A DNA stretch of 64,000 nt from Giesbergeria sp. (GTDB taxonomy: Bacteria > Pseudomonadota > Gammaproteobacteria > Burkholderiales > Burkholderiaceae_C): positions 62,001 through 126,000 of the forward strand of contig NZ_JAQUCA010000009.1 of the NCBI RefSeq assembly GCF_028686475.1, given 5' to 3'. The position numbers were made by a program, and so were the translations under genes. Shown one piece after another: positions 38,950 to 52,673 of this stretch. A model generated the notes under the pieces. It had not been told where the DNA came from, did not search any database, and saw nothing but the letters and a program-made list of their open reading frames with translations. The number at the start of each line of letters is the position of its first letter. The first letter of the stretch is position 1.

Positions 38950-43119
<4,170 letters not shown>

Positions 43120-43151
43120 CCACACCCGCCGCCCACCCCCCAGGAGAAAGC

Positions 43152-44387
43152 ATGGACGCAGCCTCTGCCACCCCCCCTTTGCCGCCGCCGCAATGGTCCG
43201 AGCGGCCCCTGCCCGTGGTGCTGGTGGTGGACGACACGCCCGACAATCTGGCCCTGATGGCCGAATTGCTCAAAGAGCGTTACAGCGTTAAAGTGGCAGC
43301 CAATGGCGAGCGCGCCCTCAAAATCGCCCAAACTCAACCCCAGCCCGATTTGGTGTTGCTCGACATCATGATGCCCGACATGGACGGCTACGAAGTTTGC
43401 CGCCAGCTCAAAGCGCAAGACAGCACCAAAGATATACCGGTCATTTTTTTAACCGCACGCACCGACACCGAAGACGAGCGCCAAGGCTTGGCCTTGGGCG
43501 CGGTGGACTACATTACCAAGCCCGTCAGTCCGCCCATTTTGCTGGCACGGGTGCAAACCCATTTGGCACTGAAAGCCACGGCAGACTTTTTGCGCGACAA
43601 AAGCGCCTACCTAGAGCGCGAAGTGGCACTGCGTACCCTAGAGGTGCAGGCGATTCAAGATGTCACCATCATGGCCATGACCTCTTTGGCCGAAACGCGC
43701 GACGACGAAACCGGCAACCACATCCGGCGCACCCAGTTGTATGTCAAAGCCTTGGCCGAGCGCCTGCGCTTGCAGCCACGGTTTGAAGCCCAGCTCAACG
43801 AGCGCATGATTGAGCTGATTTACAAATCGGCACCGCTGCACGATATTGGCAAAATTGGTATCTCGGATGCTATCTTGCTCAAGCCGGGCAAACTCACGCC
43901 CGAAGAGTACGCCACCATGCAGCGCCATCCTATTTTGGGGCGCAAAGCCATCGAGGGGGCCGAGCGCCGCCTCGGAATGCGCGTGCCCTTTTTGCGGATT
44001 GCCAAAGACATGGCTTATAGCCACCACGAGCATTGGGATGGCAGCGGCTACCCCGAGGGTTTGGTGGGCGAAGAAATTCCGCTGCCGGGCCGCCTGATGG
44101 CGCTGGCCGATGTCTATGATGCCTTAGTGCATCCACGCATTTACCGCCCCCAGCCCTTTACCCACGAGCAAGCCTGCACCATGCTACTACGCGGCCGGGG
44201 CACCCAGTTTGACCCGAAGGTGATAGATGCGTTCATCGACATCGCCGATGATTTTCGGCGCATCGCGCGCAATTACCCCGATGGCGACCGCAGACCAGTC
44301 GCCCAAATTGGGCAGCCCAAACCGGTAGCGCAAAGTCCCAAAGCGCGCTGCTGGCTGGCCGATGCCGACGAAGACGGGCGCGCCTAA
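43152..44387 (+). CDS. Response regulator with HD-GYP phosphodiesterase domain (RpfG-like)
   Basis: This 411-residue protein has a receiver (VLVVDDTPDNLALM, phospho-Asp in VLLDIMMPDMDGYE, Lys in YITKPVSP) and an HD-GYP domain with all motifs present: DETGNHIRRTQ, HDIGKIGISDAILLKPG and HHEHWDGSGYPEG. It should degrade c-di-GMP under control of the kinase just upstream. The ATG at 43152 has AGGAG at 43142 as ribosome-binding site, which rules out the longer frame from 42963. It is paralogous to the gene at 19194-20315, but lacks the polar insert and has a longer C-terminal tail. Confidence 0.93.
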   Translation: MDAASATPPLPPPQWSERPLPVVLVVDDTPDNLALMAELLKERYSVKVAANGERALKIAQTQPQPDLVLLDIMMPDMDGYEVCRQLKAQDSTKDIPVIFLTARTDTEDERQGLALGAVDYITKPVSPPILLARVQTHLALKATADFLRDKSAYLEREVALRTLEVQAIQDVTIMAMTSLAETRDDETGNHIRRTQLYVKALAERLRLQPRFEAQLNERMIELIYKSAPLHDIGKIGISDAILLKPGKLTPEEYATMQRHPILGRKAIEGAERRLGMRVPFLRIAKDMAYSHHEHWDGSGYPEGLVGEEIPLPGRLMALADVYDALVHPRIYRPQPFTHEQACTMLLRGRGTQFDPKVIDAFIDIADDFRRIARNYPDGDRRPVAQIGQPKPVAQSPKARCWLADADEDGRA

Positions 44388-44405
44388 TCCCAACGACACC
44401 AGCGC

Positions 44406-45308
44406 TTAAAACGGTGCGTCGGGGCTGTCGCTGGCGGGCGCTGGCGTGTCTGCACTGTCGGCAGCATCGGCTTGGCGCAGGCCGGCCTTTTCGCCAGCGC
44501 TGGCAAATTGGCTGTATTTGCCCAAAATACTGACCAACTGGCCATAAATGCGTGGGTTGCCCGCCAAGCATTCGCCTTGCTCTAAAAAGTCGGCCTCGCC
44601 CGTAAAGTTGCCCACCAAGCCACCGGCCTCAGTCACCAGCAAAGAGCCTGCGGCAATGTCCCAAATGCTCAGGCCGGTTTCAAAAAAGCCATCGCAATAA
44701 CCAGCGGCGATATAGGCCAAATCCAAGGCGGCGGCACCGGGGCGGCGCAGGCCAGCGGTGCGCGGCATCACGTCGGCCATCATGCGTAGGTAGTTTTGGA
44801 AATTGTCACCGGGGCGGAACGGGAAGCCGGTAGAAATCAGGCTGTCTTTGAGCTGGGTGCGCTTGCTCACGCGGATGCGCCGGTCGTTGATGTAAGCACC
44901 CCGGCCCTTGGTGGCCGTGAATAAATCGTTGCGCGAGGGGTCATAGACCACTGCCTGCTCAATTTTGCCGCGCACTGAGAGTGCAATGCTCACGGCATAG
45001 ACCGGGAAGCCGTGGATAAAGTTGGTGGTGCCGTCCAGTGGGTCAATAATCCAGACAAATTCCGAATCTTTGGCCCCGTATTCGCTGCCCGATTCTTCGG
45101 CCAGAATGCCGTGGCCGGGGTAGGCGGTGAGCAGGGTTTCAATGATCGCTTGCTCGCTGGCGTGGTCCACTTCGGTCACGAAGTCGTTAATCTGCTTTTG
45201 CGAAATACGCACCGCCTCCACGTCTAGGGCCGCGCGGTTGATGAGAGCGCCGGCGGCGCGGGCAGCCTTGATGGCCACGTTGAGCATGGGGTGCAGATTG
45301 GACGACAT
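44406..45308 (-). CDS. suhB: Inositol-1-monophosphatase family protein SuhB
   Basis: This 300-residue lithium-sensitive phosphatase family member shows the metal-binding motifs [21 protein letters not shown] and [15 protein letters not shown]. The start [20 protein letters not shown] is standard for SuhB; the long upstream reading from 45767 is antisense to trmJ. In E. coli SuhB also joins rRNA antitermination complexes. An Ala/Asp/Pro tail of about 30 residues extends beyond the usual end. It is divergent from trmJ across 150 bases, as in many proteobacteria. Confidence 0.95.
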   Translation of the reverse strand: MSSNLHPMLNVAIKAARAAGALINRAALDVEAVRISQKQINDFVTEVDHASEQAIIETLLTAYPGHGILAEESGSEYGAKDSEFVWIIDPLDGTTNFIHGFPVYAVSIALSVRGKIEQAVVYDPSRNDLFTATKGRGAYINDRRIRVSKRTQLKDSLISTGFPFRPGDNFQNYLRMMADVMPRTAGLRRPGAAALDLAYIAAGYCDGFFETGLSIWDIAAGSLLVTEAGGLVGNFTGEADFLEQGECLAGNPRIYGQLVSILGKYSQFASAGEKAGLRQADAADSADTPAPASDSPDAPF

Positions 45309-45458
45309 AAATTGTAGGAGTGGGTGCGCTGGGTTAAAAACGGCAACGCACAGGCCAAGAACAAGAAGAACACAGCCCGGCGATGCGCGCTGCGACAATA
45401 AGACCCCCGATTTTAGCCCTGCTGCCTGCATTCTGTGCATCTCCACCCACGTCAATCC

Positions 45459-46220
45459 ATGAAAACCCGATTCATCCTGATTCAAACCAGCCACGCTGGC
45501 AATGTCGGTGCCGCTGCCCGCGCCCTGAAAACGATGGGCTTTGATGACTTGGTGCTGGTGGCCCCGCGTTGGCCCAATGTATTGCGCCGCGAAGAAACCA
45601 TCCAGCGTGCCAGCGGCGCTTTGGATGTGCTGAAAAACGCCCGCATCGTCGAGACGCTGGATGAAGCCCTGGACGGCCTCAGCCACCTGTGCGCCACCGC
45701 CATGACCCCGCGTGATTTTGGCCCGCCCAGCCGCTTTCCACGCCAGCATTTTGAGCAGCTGCTGCAACCCCAGTTGCCGCCCTTGGCCAGCCGCGAAACC
45801 GGCATCGGTTTTTTGTTTGGCTGCGAGCGCTTTGGCATGGCCAATGAAGACGTCTATCGCTGTGACGTGGCTTTGCAGATTCCGACCAACCCGCAGTTTG
45901 GCTCACTTAATCTGGCTTCGGCCATCCAAGTGATTGCCTACGAGTGGCGCCAAGCCTTGGGTGGTTTTACAACCGCTGATGCCACGCCAGCCCCTAGCGC
46001 TGCCGTACCGCCGCGTGCCGATGCCGCGCAGGTGGCCGGCATGTTGGCCCACTGGGAGCAAGCGCTGGTGGCCGTTGGCTTTTTAGATCCGGCCTCGCCG
46101 AAAAAGCTGATGCCGCGCCTGAACCAATTGTTCAACCGGGTGCAATTGCAAACCGAAGAAATCCACATCCTGCGTGGTGTTGCCAAAGCCATGCTCGAAG
46201 CAGCACGGGCAAAAGACTAA
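45459..46220 (+). CDS. trmJ: tRNA (cytidine/uridine-2'-O-)-methyltransferase TrmJ
   Basis: This 253-residue SPOUT-class enzyme methylates the 2'-O of position 32 in the tRNA anticodon loop. The family motifs are [36 protein letters not shown] and [11 protein letters not shown], the knot region that binds SAM. The ATG at 45459 ([12 protein letters not shown]) is preferred to 45435. It lies between suhB (divergent) and cysE, a neighbourhood shared with gammaproteobacteria, where iscR usually follows; iscR is absent here. Confidence 0.95.
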   Translation: MKTRFILIQTSHAGNVGAAARALKTMGFDDLVLVAPRWPNVLRREETIQRASGALDVLKNARIVETLDEALDGLSHLCATAMTPRDFGPPSRFPRQHFEQLLQPQLPPLASRETGIGFLFGCERFGMANEDVYRCDVALQIPTNPQFGSLNLASAIQVIAYEWRQALGGFTTADATPAPSAAVPPRADAAQVAGMLAHWEQALVAVGFLDPASPKKLMPRLNQLFNRVQLQTEEIHILRGVAKAMLEAARAKD

Positions 46221-46272
46221 ACTTGCTTGCTGTTTTTAGCTCCTCTATCTGCACTGTTGCCCTGATTTGCCC

Positions 46273-47055
46273 ATGTTTACCCGCCTGCGCTCCGACATCC
46301 AGTGCATCCTAGAGCGCGACCCCGCTGCGCGTAGCCGCTGGGAGGTGCTTACCTGCTACCCCGGCCTGCACGCGCTGGTGCTGCACCGACGCGCGCACTG
46401 GTGCTGGACGCACGGCCTGAAGTGGTTGGGGCGTTTTATTTCGCACACCGCGCGCTGGCTCACTGGCATTGAAATCCACCCCGGCGCACAAATTGCCCCC
46501 TGCGTCTTTATTGACCACGGCATGGGCGTGGTGATTGGCGAAACCGCCGAAATCGGTCCCGGTTGCACCATTTACCACGGGGTTACGCTGGGTGGTACGT
46601 CTTTGTACAAAGGGGCTAAGCGCCACCCGACCTTGGGGGCGAATGTGGTGGTAGGTGCTGGGGCCAAAGTATTGGGCGGCTTTACTGTGGGCGATGGGGC
46701 CAAAATTGGCAGCAATGCCGTCGTCACCAAACCGGTGCCCGCTGGGGCCACCGCCGTGGGCAACCCGGCGCGCATTATTGAGGCCCAAGCCGACGTGCGG
46801 CGCGAAGAAGCAGCCTCCAAAATGGGTTTTTCGGCCTATGGTGTCACGCAAAGCGATGACCCACTCGCGCAAGCCCTGCGCGGCCTGATAGACAGCGCCA
46901 GCACACAAGAACACCAAATTGCTCTGCTCTGGCAAGCGATAGAAAAATTAGCCGCCACCCCAGCCAGCAGCCAAAGCCCCGATTGCGTGCCCGTCGATGC
47001 GGCACGCCAAGAACATTTTGAGGCCGACAAGCTCAATGCCTTGGTGGGCAAATAA
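46273..47055 (+). CDS. cysE: Serine O-acetyltransferase
   Basis: This 260-residue enzyme makes O-acetylserine for cysteine synthesis. The left-handed beta-helix hexapeptide repeats are clear ([52 protein letters not shown]). The family end of the helix, VGNPARII, is followed by about 85 residues of variable tail, longer than in the EpsC type. The ATG at 46273 is chosen over a TTG six bases upstream. It follows trmJ by 52 bases. Confidence 0.94.
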   Translation: MFTRLRSDIQCILERDPAARSRWEVLTCYPGLHALVLHRRAHWCWTHGLKWLGRFISHTARWLTGIEIHPGAQIAPCVFIDHGMGVVIGETAEIGPGCTIYHGVTLGGTSLYKGAKRHPTLGANVVVGAGAKVLGGFTVGDGAKIGSNAVVTKPVPAGATAVGNPARIIEAQADVRREEAASKMGFSAYGVTQSDDPLAQALRGLIDSASTQEHQIALLWQAIEKLAATPASSQSPDCVPVDAARQEHFEADKLNALVGK

Positions 47056-47093
47056 GCCTACGACACTGTTTTTTATTTGAGGAGAGCAAACCG

Positions 47094-47753
47094 ATGGACG
47101 TATTCCAAGCCTTGCAACAGCGCCGCTCAGTGCGTGCCTTTTTGCCCCAAGCCCCCAGCAGCACCGTGGTGCGTGAGATAGTAGAGCGCGCCGCCTGTGC
47201 CGCATCGGGGGGTAACCTACAACCTTGGCGCGTGGTAGCCCTGACCGGCGAACCCCTGGCCCAAGTGCTGCAAGCCGCCAATGAATCGAACCCGGAAGAG
47301 TACGCCAACAGCATGGCCTACCCGCCCAATTTGTGGGAGCCTTACCGCAGCCGCCGTTTTGCCAATGGCGAAGCCTTGTACCGCACCCTGAACATCCCAC
47401 GCGAAGACAAAGCCGGACGCTTGCAGCAATTGGCCAAAAATGCCCAATTTTTTGGTGCGCCGGTGGGTATTTTTATTTGCATTGACGAGCGCATGGGCGA
47501 GCCGCAATGGATGGACGTGGGCATCTACATGCAATCGTTGATGCTGCAAGCCACCGAGCAAGGCTTGGCCACCTGCGCCCAAGGTTTTTGGCGCAAATAC
47601 ACCGAGGTACTGCGCCAACCCTTGGGCCTGCCCCAGCCCTACACCATCGCTTGCGGCATCGCTTTGGGCTATGCAGACCCCGACGCGCCCATTAACACCT
47701 TGGTAGCAGGCCGCGCACCGTTTGACGAGTGGGCCACGATGCGCGGTTTTTAA
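47094..47753 (+). CDS. Nitroreductase family flavoprotein
   Basis: This 219-residue FMN-dependent oxidoreductase shows the N-terminal RRSVRAF, AACAASGGNLQPWRVVAL (FMN and substrate contacts), MDVGIYMQSLMLQATEQGL and GIALGYADPDAPIN, all typical of the nitroreductase fold. The substrate cannot be told. GAGGAGAG lies just before the start. It follows cysE by 38 bases and converges with the alcohol dehydrogenase. Confidence 0.92.
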   Translation: MDVFQALQQRRSVRAFLPQAPSSTVVREIVERAACAASGGNLQPWRVVALTGEPLAQVLQAANESNPEEYANSMAYPPNLWEPYRSRRFANGEALYRTLNIPREDKAGRLQQLAKNAQFFGAPVGIFICIDERMGEPQWMDVGIYMQSLMLQATEQGLATCAQGFWRKYTEVLRQPLGLPQPYTIACGIALGYADPDAPINTLVAGRAPFDEWATMRGF

Positions 47754-47772
47754 GCCGCGCACCTGCTGGCTA

Positions 47773-47802
47773 CTGGCCCTGGGGCTTTCGCCTAGGGGTC
47801 AG
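47773..47802. terminator. Possible bidirectional terminator hairpin
   Basis: A 13-base imperfect stem (CTGGCCCTGGGGC with GCCTAGGGGTCAG) and TTTC loop lies between two convergent genes. No T-run follows on either side, so termination is only likely. Confidence 0.4.
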
Positions 47803-47803
47803 C

Positions 47804-48898
47804 TTAGGGCTTGATGGCAATTTTTAGCACGCCATCGCGCTGGTGGGCGAACAAGTCGTAAGCCTCGACAATGTCATCGAGTTTGCGCTGGTGTGTGACC
47901 AGCACGCCCAAATCCAAACGGTTGGAGGCAATCACGTTCATCAGGCGGCGCATACGCTCTTTACCGCCGGGACACAAGGCGGTGCGGATGGTGTGGTCGC
48001 CCAAGCCTGCGGCAAACTGTGCCAGCGGAATCGTCAAGTCTTCGGAATAAACCCCCAAGCTCGACAAAGTGCCACCGGGGCGCAGTACCTTCATTGCTTG
48101 GCCAAAGGTGGCTTGCGTGCCCAGTGCCTCAATGGAGCTATCGGCCCCCTTGCCGCCGGTCAGTCGCATCACCTCGCTGACCACATCCACATTGCGGAAA
48201 TTGAGCGTAATGTCGGCACCCATTTTTTGCGCGATGCTCAAACGGTGGTCGTTGCCATCGACGGCAATGATGGTGGTGGCCCCCAGCAGGCGCGCACCAG
48301 CGGTAGCGCACAAACCAATGGGACCTTGGGCAAATACCACGACCGTATCGCCAATTTTGATGTTGGCGTTTTCTGCGCCCTTAAAGCCAGTGGACATGAT
48401 GTCGGGGCACATCAGCACCTGCTCATCGGTCAGGCCATCGGGAATCGGGGCCAAGTTGGCTTGGGCATCGGGCACCAGCACATACTCGGCTTGGGTGCCG
48501 TCAATCAGGTTGCCAAAACGCCAACCCGCCGTGGCTTTGTAGCCGTGGCAGCCGCACAGGCCGCCGGGAATCAGGTAGCTGCCATCTTGCGATGCGGCGC
48601 CATCTTGCGCTGCATACGAGTTGAAATTGGGGCAGATAGCCCCGGCAATCACGCGCTGGCCTTCGGTGTAGCCAGTGACGGCACTACCGAGTTTTTCAAT
48701 CACGCCCACCGGCTCATGGCCCACCGTCAGGCCCTTGGCTACTGGGTATTCGCCTTTGAGGATGTGGACATCGGTGCCGCAGATGGTGGTGGTGGTGATG
48801 CGGATTAAGGCATCGTTGGGGCCAACATCGGGGATGGGTTTGTCGGCCAACTCGATACGACCAGGGGCCACAAAAACGGCAGCTTTCATCATGCTCAT
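47804..48898 (-). CDS. Zinc-dependent alcohol dehydrogenase (secondary-ADH type)
   Basis: This 364-residue medium-chain dehydrogenase resembles the NAD(P)-dependent secondary alcohol dehydrogenases best known from Clostridium and Thermoanaerobacter. Catalytic zinc ligands are in ICGTDVH and GHEPVG, with the Asp of CPDIMSTGFKGAE as in that group. The cofactor fold has FAQGPIGLCATAGARLLGA. Further family marks are GGKGAD and LCPGGKERMRRL. A GGLCGCHGYKATAGW stretch replaces the structural-zinc lobe. The start at 48898 has AGGAG nine bases upstream. Confidence 0.88.
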   Translation of the reverse strand: MSMMKAAVFVAPGRIELADKPIPDVGPNDALIRITTTTICGTDVHILKGEYPVAKGLTVGHEPVGVIEKLGSAVTGYTEGQRVIAGAICPNFNSYAAQDGAASQDGSYLIPGGLCGCHGYKATAGWRFGNLIDGTQAEYVLVPDAQANLAPIPDGLTDEQVLMCPDIMSTGFKGAENANIKIGDTVVVFAQGPIGLCATAGARLLGATTIIAVDGNDHRLSIAQKMGADITLNFRNVDVVSEVMRLTGGKGADSSIEALGTQATFGQAMKVLRPGGTLSSLGVYSEDLTIPLAQFAAGLGDHTIRTALCPGGKERMRRLMNVIASNRLDLGVLVTHQRKLDDIVEAYDLFAHQRDGVLKIAIKP

Positions 48899-49078
48899 CG
48901 GAAACTCCTATGCAGTGAAAAAACATGGCGCACGCACAGCACGCCACGTCCTAGGGTGTAACCGAAAAACCGCCGCTTGTCATTGGGGTAATAACCCAAA
49001 CGGGTTCTTCTCTACAATCTGGCATCTGGGCAGCGGGTGCAAGCACGCAGCCAGTTTGCTGATTTATAAGGAATTTTC
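48899..49078. promoter_or_regulatory. Divergent promoter region between the alcohol dehydrogenase and ychF
   Basis: A TACAAT box at 49013-49018 could be the -10 for ychF; no good -35 is seen. AAGGAA precedes the ychF ATG. No gene was found in the gap. Confidence 0.4.
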
Positions 49079-50173
49079 ATGAGCCTCAAATGTGGCATCG
49101 TTGGCCTGCCTAACGTGGGCAAGTCCACCCTGTTTAACGCCCTGACCAAAGCGGGCATTGCTGCCGAAAACTACCCCTTCTGCACCATCGAGCCTAATAC
49201 CGGCGTGGTTGAAGTGCCCGACCCACGTTTGCAAGACTTGGCCAAAATTATCAATCCGGAGCGCATCGTGCCCGCGATTGTGGAGTTTGTCGATATTGCA
49301 GGCTTGGTGGCCGGGGCCTCTAAGGGCGAAGGCTTGGGCAACCAATTTTTGGCCCATATCCGCGAGACCGATGCCATCGTCAATGTGGTGCGCTGCTTTG
49401 ACGACGACAACGTGATTCACGTCGCCAACCGGGTGGACCCGATCGCCGACATTGAAGTCATCCAAACCGAGTTGTGTTTGGCCGACCTGAGTACGGTAGA
49501 AAAAGCCCTCAACCGTTACAGCAAGGCGGCCAAATCGGGCAACGACAAAGAAGCCGCCAAACTGGTGGCCCTGCTCACGCGCATTCAGGCCGCGCTAGAC
49601 CAAGGCCAGCCCGCACGCACAGTCGAAGTGAGCAAAGAAGACCAGCCCCTGCTCAAATCCTTTTGCCTGATTACCGCCAAGCCCGCCATGTTTGTGGGCA
49701 ACGTGGCTGAAGATGGTTTTGAGAACAATCCCTACCTAGAGCGTCTGCAAGCGTATGCCGCCAGCCAAAATGCGCCGGTAGTGGCTATTTGCGCCAAAAT
49801 GGAAGCCGAAATGGCCGAAATGAGCGACGAAGACCGCGATATGTTCTTGGCCGAAATGGGCCAGACCGAACCCGGCCTCAATCGCTTGATTCGTGCTGGC
49901 TTTAAGCTGCTGGGTCTGCAAACTTACTTTACCGCTGGCGTGAAAGAAGTGCGCGCTTGGACGATTCGCATTGGCGACACTGCCCCGCAAGCCGCTGGCG
50001 TGATTCACGGTGATTTTGAGCGTGGCTTTATCCGCGCCCAAACCATCGCTTTTGACGACTTTATCCAGTACAAAGGCGAGCAAGGTGCCAAAGACGCGGG
50101 CAAGATGCGCGCCGAAGGCAAAGAGTACGTGGTCAAAGATGGCGACGTGCTGAACTTCTTGTTCAACGTTTAA
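49079..50173 (+). CDS. ychF: Redox-regulated ATPase YchF (Obg-family)
   Basis: This 364-residue P-loop protein binds ribosomes and hydrolyses ATP rather than GTP. The G1 motif is [20 protein letters not shown]3 is [20 protein letters not shown], and the C-terminal TGS domain runs to [14 protein letters not shown]. Length and start ([15 protein letters not shown]) are standard. It is followed by two strong hairpins and is convergent with the GNAT-Rnk gene. Confidence 0.97.
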   Translation: MSLKCGIVGLPNVGKSTLFNALTKAGIAAENYPFCTIEPNTGVVEVPDPRLQDLAKIINPERIVPAIVEFVDIAGLVAGASKGEGLGNQFLAHIRETDAIVNVVRCFDDDNVIHVANRVDPIADIEVIQTELCLADLSTVEKALNRYSKAAKSGNDKEAAKLVALLTRIQAALDQGQPARTVEVSKEDQPLLKSFCLITAKPAMFVGNVAEDGFENNPYLERLQAYAASQNAPVVAICAKMEAEMAEMSDEDRDMFLAEMGQTEPGLNRLIRAGFKLLGLQTYFTAGVKEVRAWTIRIGDTAPQAAGVIHGDFERGFIRAQTIAFDDFIQYKGEQGAKDAGKMRAEGKEYVVKDGDVLNFLFNV

Positions 50174-50180
50174 GCCGATT

Positions 50181-50243
50181 GCTGGCGTTTTGGGGCTATC
50201 CAAGACAAAACGCCAGCACCCGATGGGCTGCGCGTCGCCCATC
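50181..50243. terminator. Tandem bidirectional terminator hairpins after ychF
   Basis: The first hairpin is a perfect 12-base stem (GCTGGCGTTTTG at 50181-50192 with CAAAACGCCAGC at 50206-50217). The second is a seven-base stem (GATGGGC at 50222-50228 with GCCCATC at 50237-50243). They fill the gap between two convergent genes; the A/T pairs in the first stem suit termination in both directions. Confidence 0.7.
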
Positions 50244-50251
50244 TACAAATG

Positions 50252-51163
50252 CTACAAGTGAAAATCGCCTGCCGCCTCGGGTTGGTAAAGCACTTTTTCA
50301 ATGCGGACATGGCGGGTGCGGTTGGCCATGCGCCAGTCGAAGGCATCGCCCTCTTTGTAGCCCAGAATGGCCGTACCAATGCCTGAGTAAACTGACAGCT
50401 TACCCGCCGTATCGTCGGCATCTTCTGGGTACACCAGCGCCACTTCTACGGCTTCGTCGTCTAGCTGTACCAAAGCCCGCGAGTTCATTGTTACGACATC
50501 TTCGGCCACTTGGCGTGGATGCACCACGATGGCGCGCTCAATCTCATGCTCCAACTCAAACACCTCCGAGGCATCTTCGAAGGCGAGCAAATTTCTGAGC
50601 CGCGCTTTGTCAATTTCGGTGATGTGGATGTGGGTCACATGGTCCGCAGGGTTGTCGCGCAGCAGCTGGAGGTAGCGCTGCGCGCTCATGCTGAAGGATT
50701 TGAGGCCAGGCGTTTCGCGTTCTAACAAGAAACCGCAATGCTCGAAGGCTTTTAAGGAGCGGGCGTTCTCGGTGTGAATTTTGGCGATGAGCTTGTCGGA
50801 GCGCATTTCAAAAAATGCGTGCTTCATACCGGCACGGATGGTATTGGCCCCCAGCTTGCGGCCCCAGTTGTCGCGGTTGCCAATCACCAGCACCATTTCG
50901 CAGTCGCTGCCGTTTTTGACCAAACGCACAAACCCCACCGGGATGTCCTCGCGGTCGTAGGCCATGAAGAAGCGGCCACTTTGGTTGAACAGATGGGTCA
51001 GGGTGGGCAATTGCACCCGTCCAACCACTTGTTCAATAAAGCGCGAGACATGGCGCGAATCGCTCAGGTAGCGGGTCACGGACTCGTCTTCCAACCAGTC
51101 CATGAGATGGAACGCATCGGCCCGAGTGATTTCGGGACACAAAGAAATAAAAGGCTTAGTCAT
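50252..51163 (-). CDS. GNAT acetyltransferase fused to an Rnk/GreA-GreB C-terminal domain
   Basis: This 303-residue protein has an N-terminal GNAT-like half (about residues 1-165; VLVIGNRDNWGRKLGANTIR and NARSLKAFEHCGFLLERET are the acetyl-CoA region). The C-terminal half (about 170-303) resembles the nucleoside diphosphate kinase regulator Rnk, with a GreA/GreB C-terminal fold (VTMNSRALVQL, VALVYPEDAD, SVYSGIGTAILGYKEGDAFD). The second half could bind RNA polymerase. The ATG at 51163 (MTKPFISLCPEIT) is preferred to 51247. Function of the fusion is unknown. Confidence 0.82.
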   Translation of the reverse strand: MTKPFISLCPEITRADAFHLMDWLEDESVTRYLSDSRHVSRFIEQVVGRVQLPTLTHLFNQSGRFFMAYDREDIPVGFVRLVKNGSDCEMVLVIGNRDNWGRKLGANTIRAGMKHAFFEMRSDKLIAKIHTENARSLKAFEHCGFLLERETPGLKSFSMSAQRYLQLLRDNPADHVTHIHITEIDKARLRNLLAFEDASEVFELEHEIERAIVVHPRQVAEDVVTMNSRALVQLDDEAVEVALVYPEDADDTAGKLSVYSGIGTAILGYKEGDAFDWRMANRTRHVRIEKVLYQPEAAGDFHL

Positions 51164-51259
51164 CTTCACCACATTTGGCTGCAAGAATGAAAGCCTTTCA
51201 TAGCTGTGGCTACGACGGTTCTTTCGCTGAATGGTTGATTTTAGCAAATACCTTGCTTT

Positions 51260-51808
51260 TTAGTAACTGCGCCCGGCCTTAAACAGCGCATGTTGCCGCC
51301 GTTGCAAGGGGCTGGCGGCTTCTAATTTGGCCATCGCGCCACCGGCGTGGGCGTGGGTGATGGCAATGCCCAGCGCATCGGCGGCATCGGGGCCGGGCAG
51401 GCCGGGCAATTGCAACAGGCGTTGCACCATTGCTTGCACTTGCGATTTGGCGGCGCGGCCATGCCCGACGATGGCTTTTTTCATTTGCAAGGCGGTGTAT
51501 TCGGCCACGGGTAAATCGCGCGCCACCAAGGCGGTGAGGCAAGCTCCACGCGCTTGGCCTAGCAGCAGTGTGGATTGTGGGTTGACATTCACAAACACAA
51601 TTTCTACGGCGGCAGCATCGGGTTGGTAGCGCGCTATCACTTCGCCAATGCCATCGAACAGCACTTTGAGCCGCCCCGGTAAATCGCCCAAGGCCAGGCC
51701 CGTGGTGCGGATGGTGCCGCTGGCGACATAGCTCGATTGTTGGCCTTGCACATCAATTAAGCCAAAGCCGGTGGTTTGCAAGCCGGGGTCTATGCCCAAA
51801 ATACGCAT
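51260..51808 (-). CDS. ruvC: Crossover junction endodeoxyribonuclease RuvC
   Basis: This 182-residue nuclease resolves Holliday junctions. The four acidic residues are visible: Asp7 in GIDPGL, Glu in VEIVFVNVN and two Asp in [25 protein letters not shown] is also typical. The start at 51808 gives [16 protein letters not shown]; the longer reading to 51958 runs into aroE. ruvA and ruvB are not adjacent. It follows aroE by 16 bases on the same strand. Confidence 0.95.
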   Translation of the reverse strand: MRILGIDPGLQTTGFGLIDVQGQQSSYVASGTIRTTGLALGDLPGRLKVLFDGIGEVIARYQPDAAAVEIVFVNVNPQSTLLLGQARGACLTALVARDLPVAEYTALQMKKAIVGHGRAAKSQVQAMVQRLLQLPGLPGPDAADALGIAITHAHAGGAMAKLEAASPLQRRQHALFKAGRSY

Positions 51809-51824
51809 CGGTGCCGTGGTGGGT

Positions 51825-52673
51825 TTAGGCCGGTGCTGCCAGTAGGGCGCGCAACTCGGCCAGCACGGGGGCGCTGGGTGGGCGCACACCGCGCCAAATG
51901 GCAAAAGCTTCGGCGGCTTGCTCGACCAACATGCCCAAGCCATCGCGGCCTTGGGCACCGTGGGCGCTGGCCCAGTCTAAAAAGCCTTGCGCGGCGGCAC
52001 CATACATCATGTCGTAGGCCAAAGCACCGGGGCGCAACACGCTGGCGGCTACGGGCACGGCGGCACCGGCCAAGCTGCTGGTGCTGGCGTTAATCAGCAA
52101 ATCAAAATCGCTGTGAATCGCCTCTGGCGTAGTGGCCAGCAGTTGGCAACCGTGTTGCGCGGCCAGTGGTGCATGGGTAGCGACCAAAGCTTGGGCTTTG
52201 GCCAAGGTGCGATTGGCCACCACCACCTGCCGTGGACGGCAGGCCAGCAAAGGCCCGAGTGCGCCCGCGCCAGCACCGCCAGCACCCAGCAACAAAATAT
52301 CGCGTCCAGCTAACTCAAAACCAGCGTTGCGCGTGATGTCAGCCACCAAGCCCAAGCCGTCGGTGTTGTCGGCCACAATGGCCCCAGCGTTAAAACTGAG
52401 GGTATTGGCGGCACCAGCTAACAAGACACGCTCGCTGCGGTGGCTGGCCAAGGCGGCGGCTTCTAGTTTGAACGGCACGGTCACATTGCAGCCGCGTCCA
52501 CCGGTAGCGGCAAAATCATGCACGGCTTGGGCAAAACCATCGAGGGCCACCCAGTGGCGTTCGTAGCGTAGCTTCTCGCCGGTGAGTTGGGCAAAACGGG
52601 CATGTATCCACGGTGAGCGGCTGTGCGCTACCGGGTTGCCCATGACACCATAAAAATCAGTGCTATCGCTCAT
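51825..52673 (-). CDS. aroE: Shikimate dehydrogenase
   Basis: This 282-residue enzyme reduces 3-dehydroshikimate with NADPH in aromatic amino-acid synthesis. The substrate-binding region has [18 protein letters not shown] and GCNVTVPFK (catalytic Lys), and [24 protein letters not shown] and [11 protein letters not shown] (NADP binding) follow. Its start overlaps the TonB-like gene by four bases and it is co-transcribed with ruvC. Confidence 0.95.
   Translation of the reverse strand: MSDSTDFYGVMGNPVAHSRSPWIHARFAQLTGEKLRYERHWVALDGFAQAVHDFAATGGRGCNVTVPFKLEAAALASHRSERVLLAGAANTLSFNAGAIVADNTDGLGLVADITRNAGFELAGRDILLLGAGGAGAGALGPLLACRPRQVVVANRTLAKAQALVATHAPLAAQHGCQLLATTPEAIHSDFDLLINASTSSLAGAAVPVAASVLRPGALAYDMMYGAAAQGFLDWASAHGAQGRDGLGMLVEQAAEAFAIWRGVRPPSAPVLAELRALLAAPA

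Noticed and set aside
44406-45767. 453-residue version of the SuhB frame.
   Set aside because: The extra N-terminal 153 residues are antisense to trmJ; the true start is at 45308.
47843-48808. 321-residue plus-strand frame.
   Set aside because: Antisense to the alcohol dehydrogenase; His/Gly-rich with no motif.
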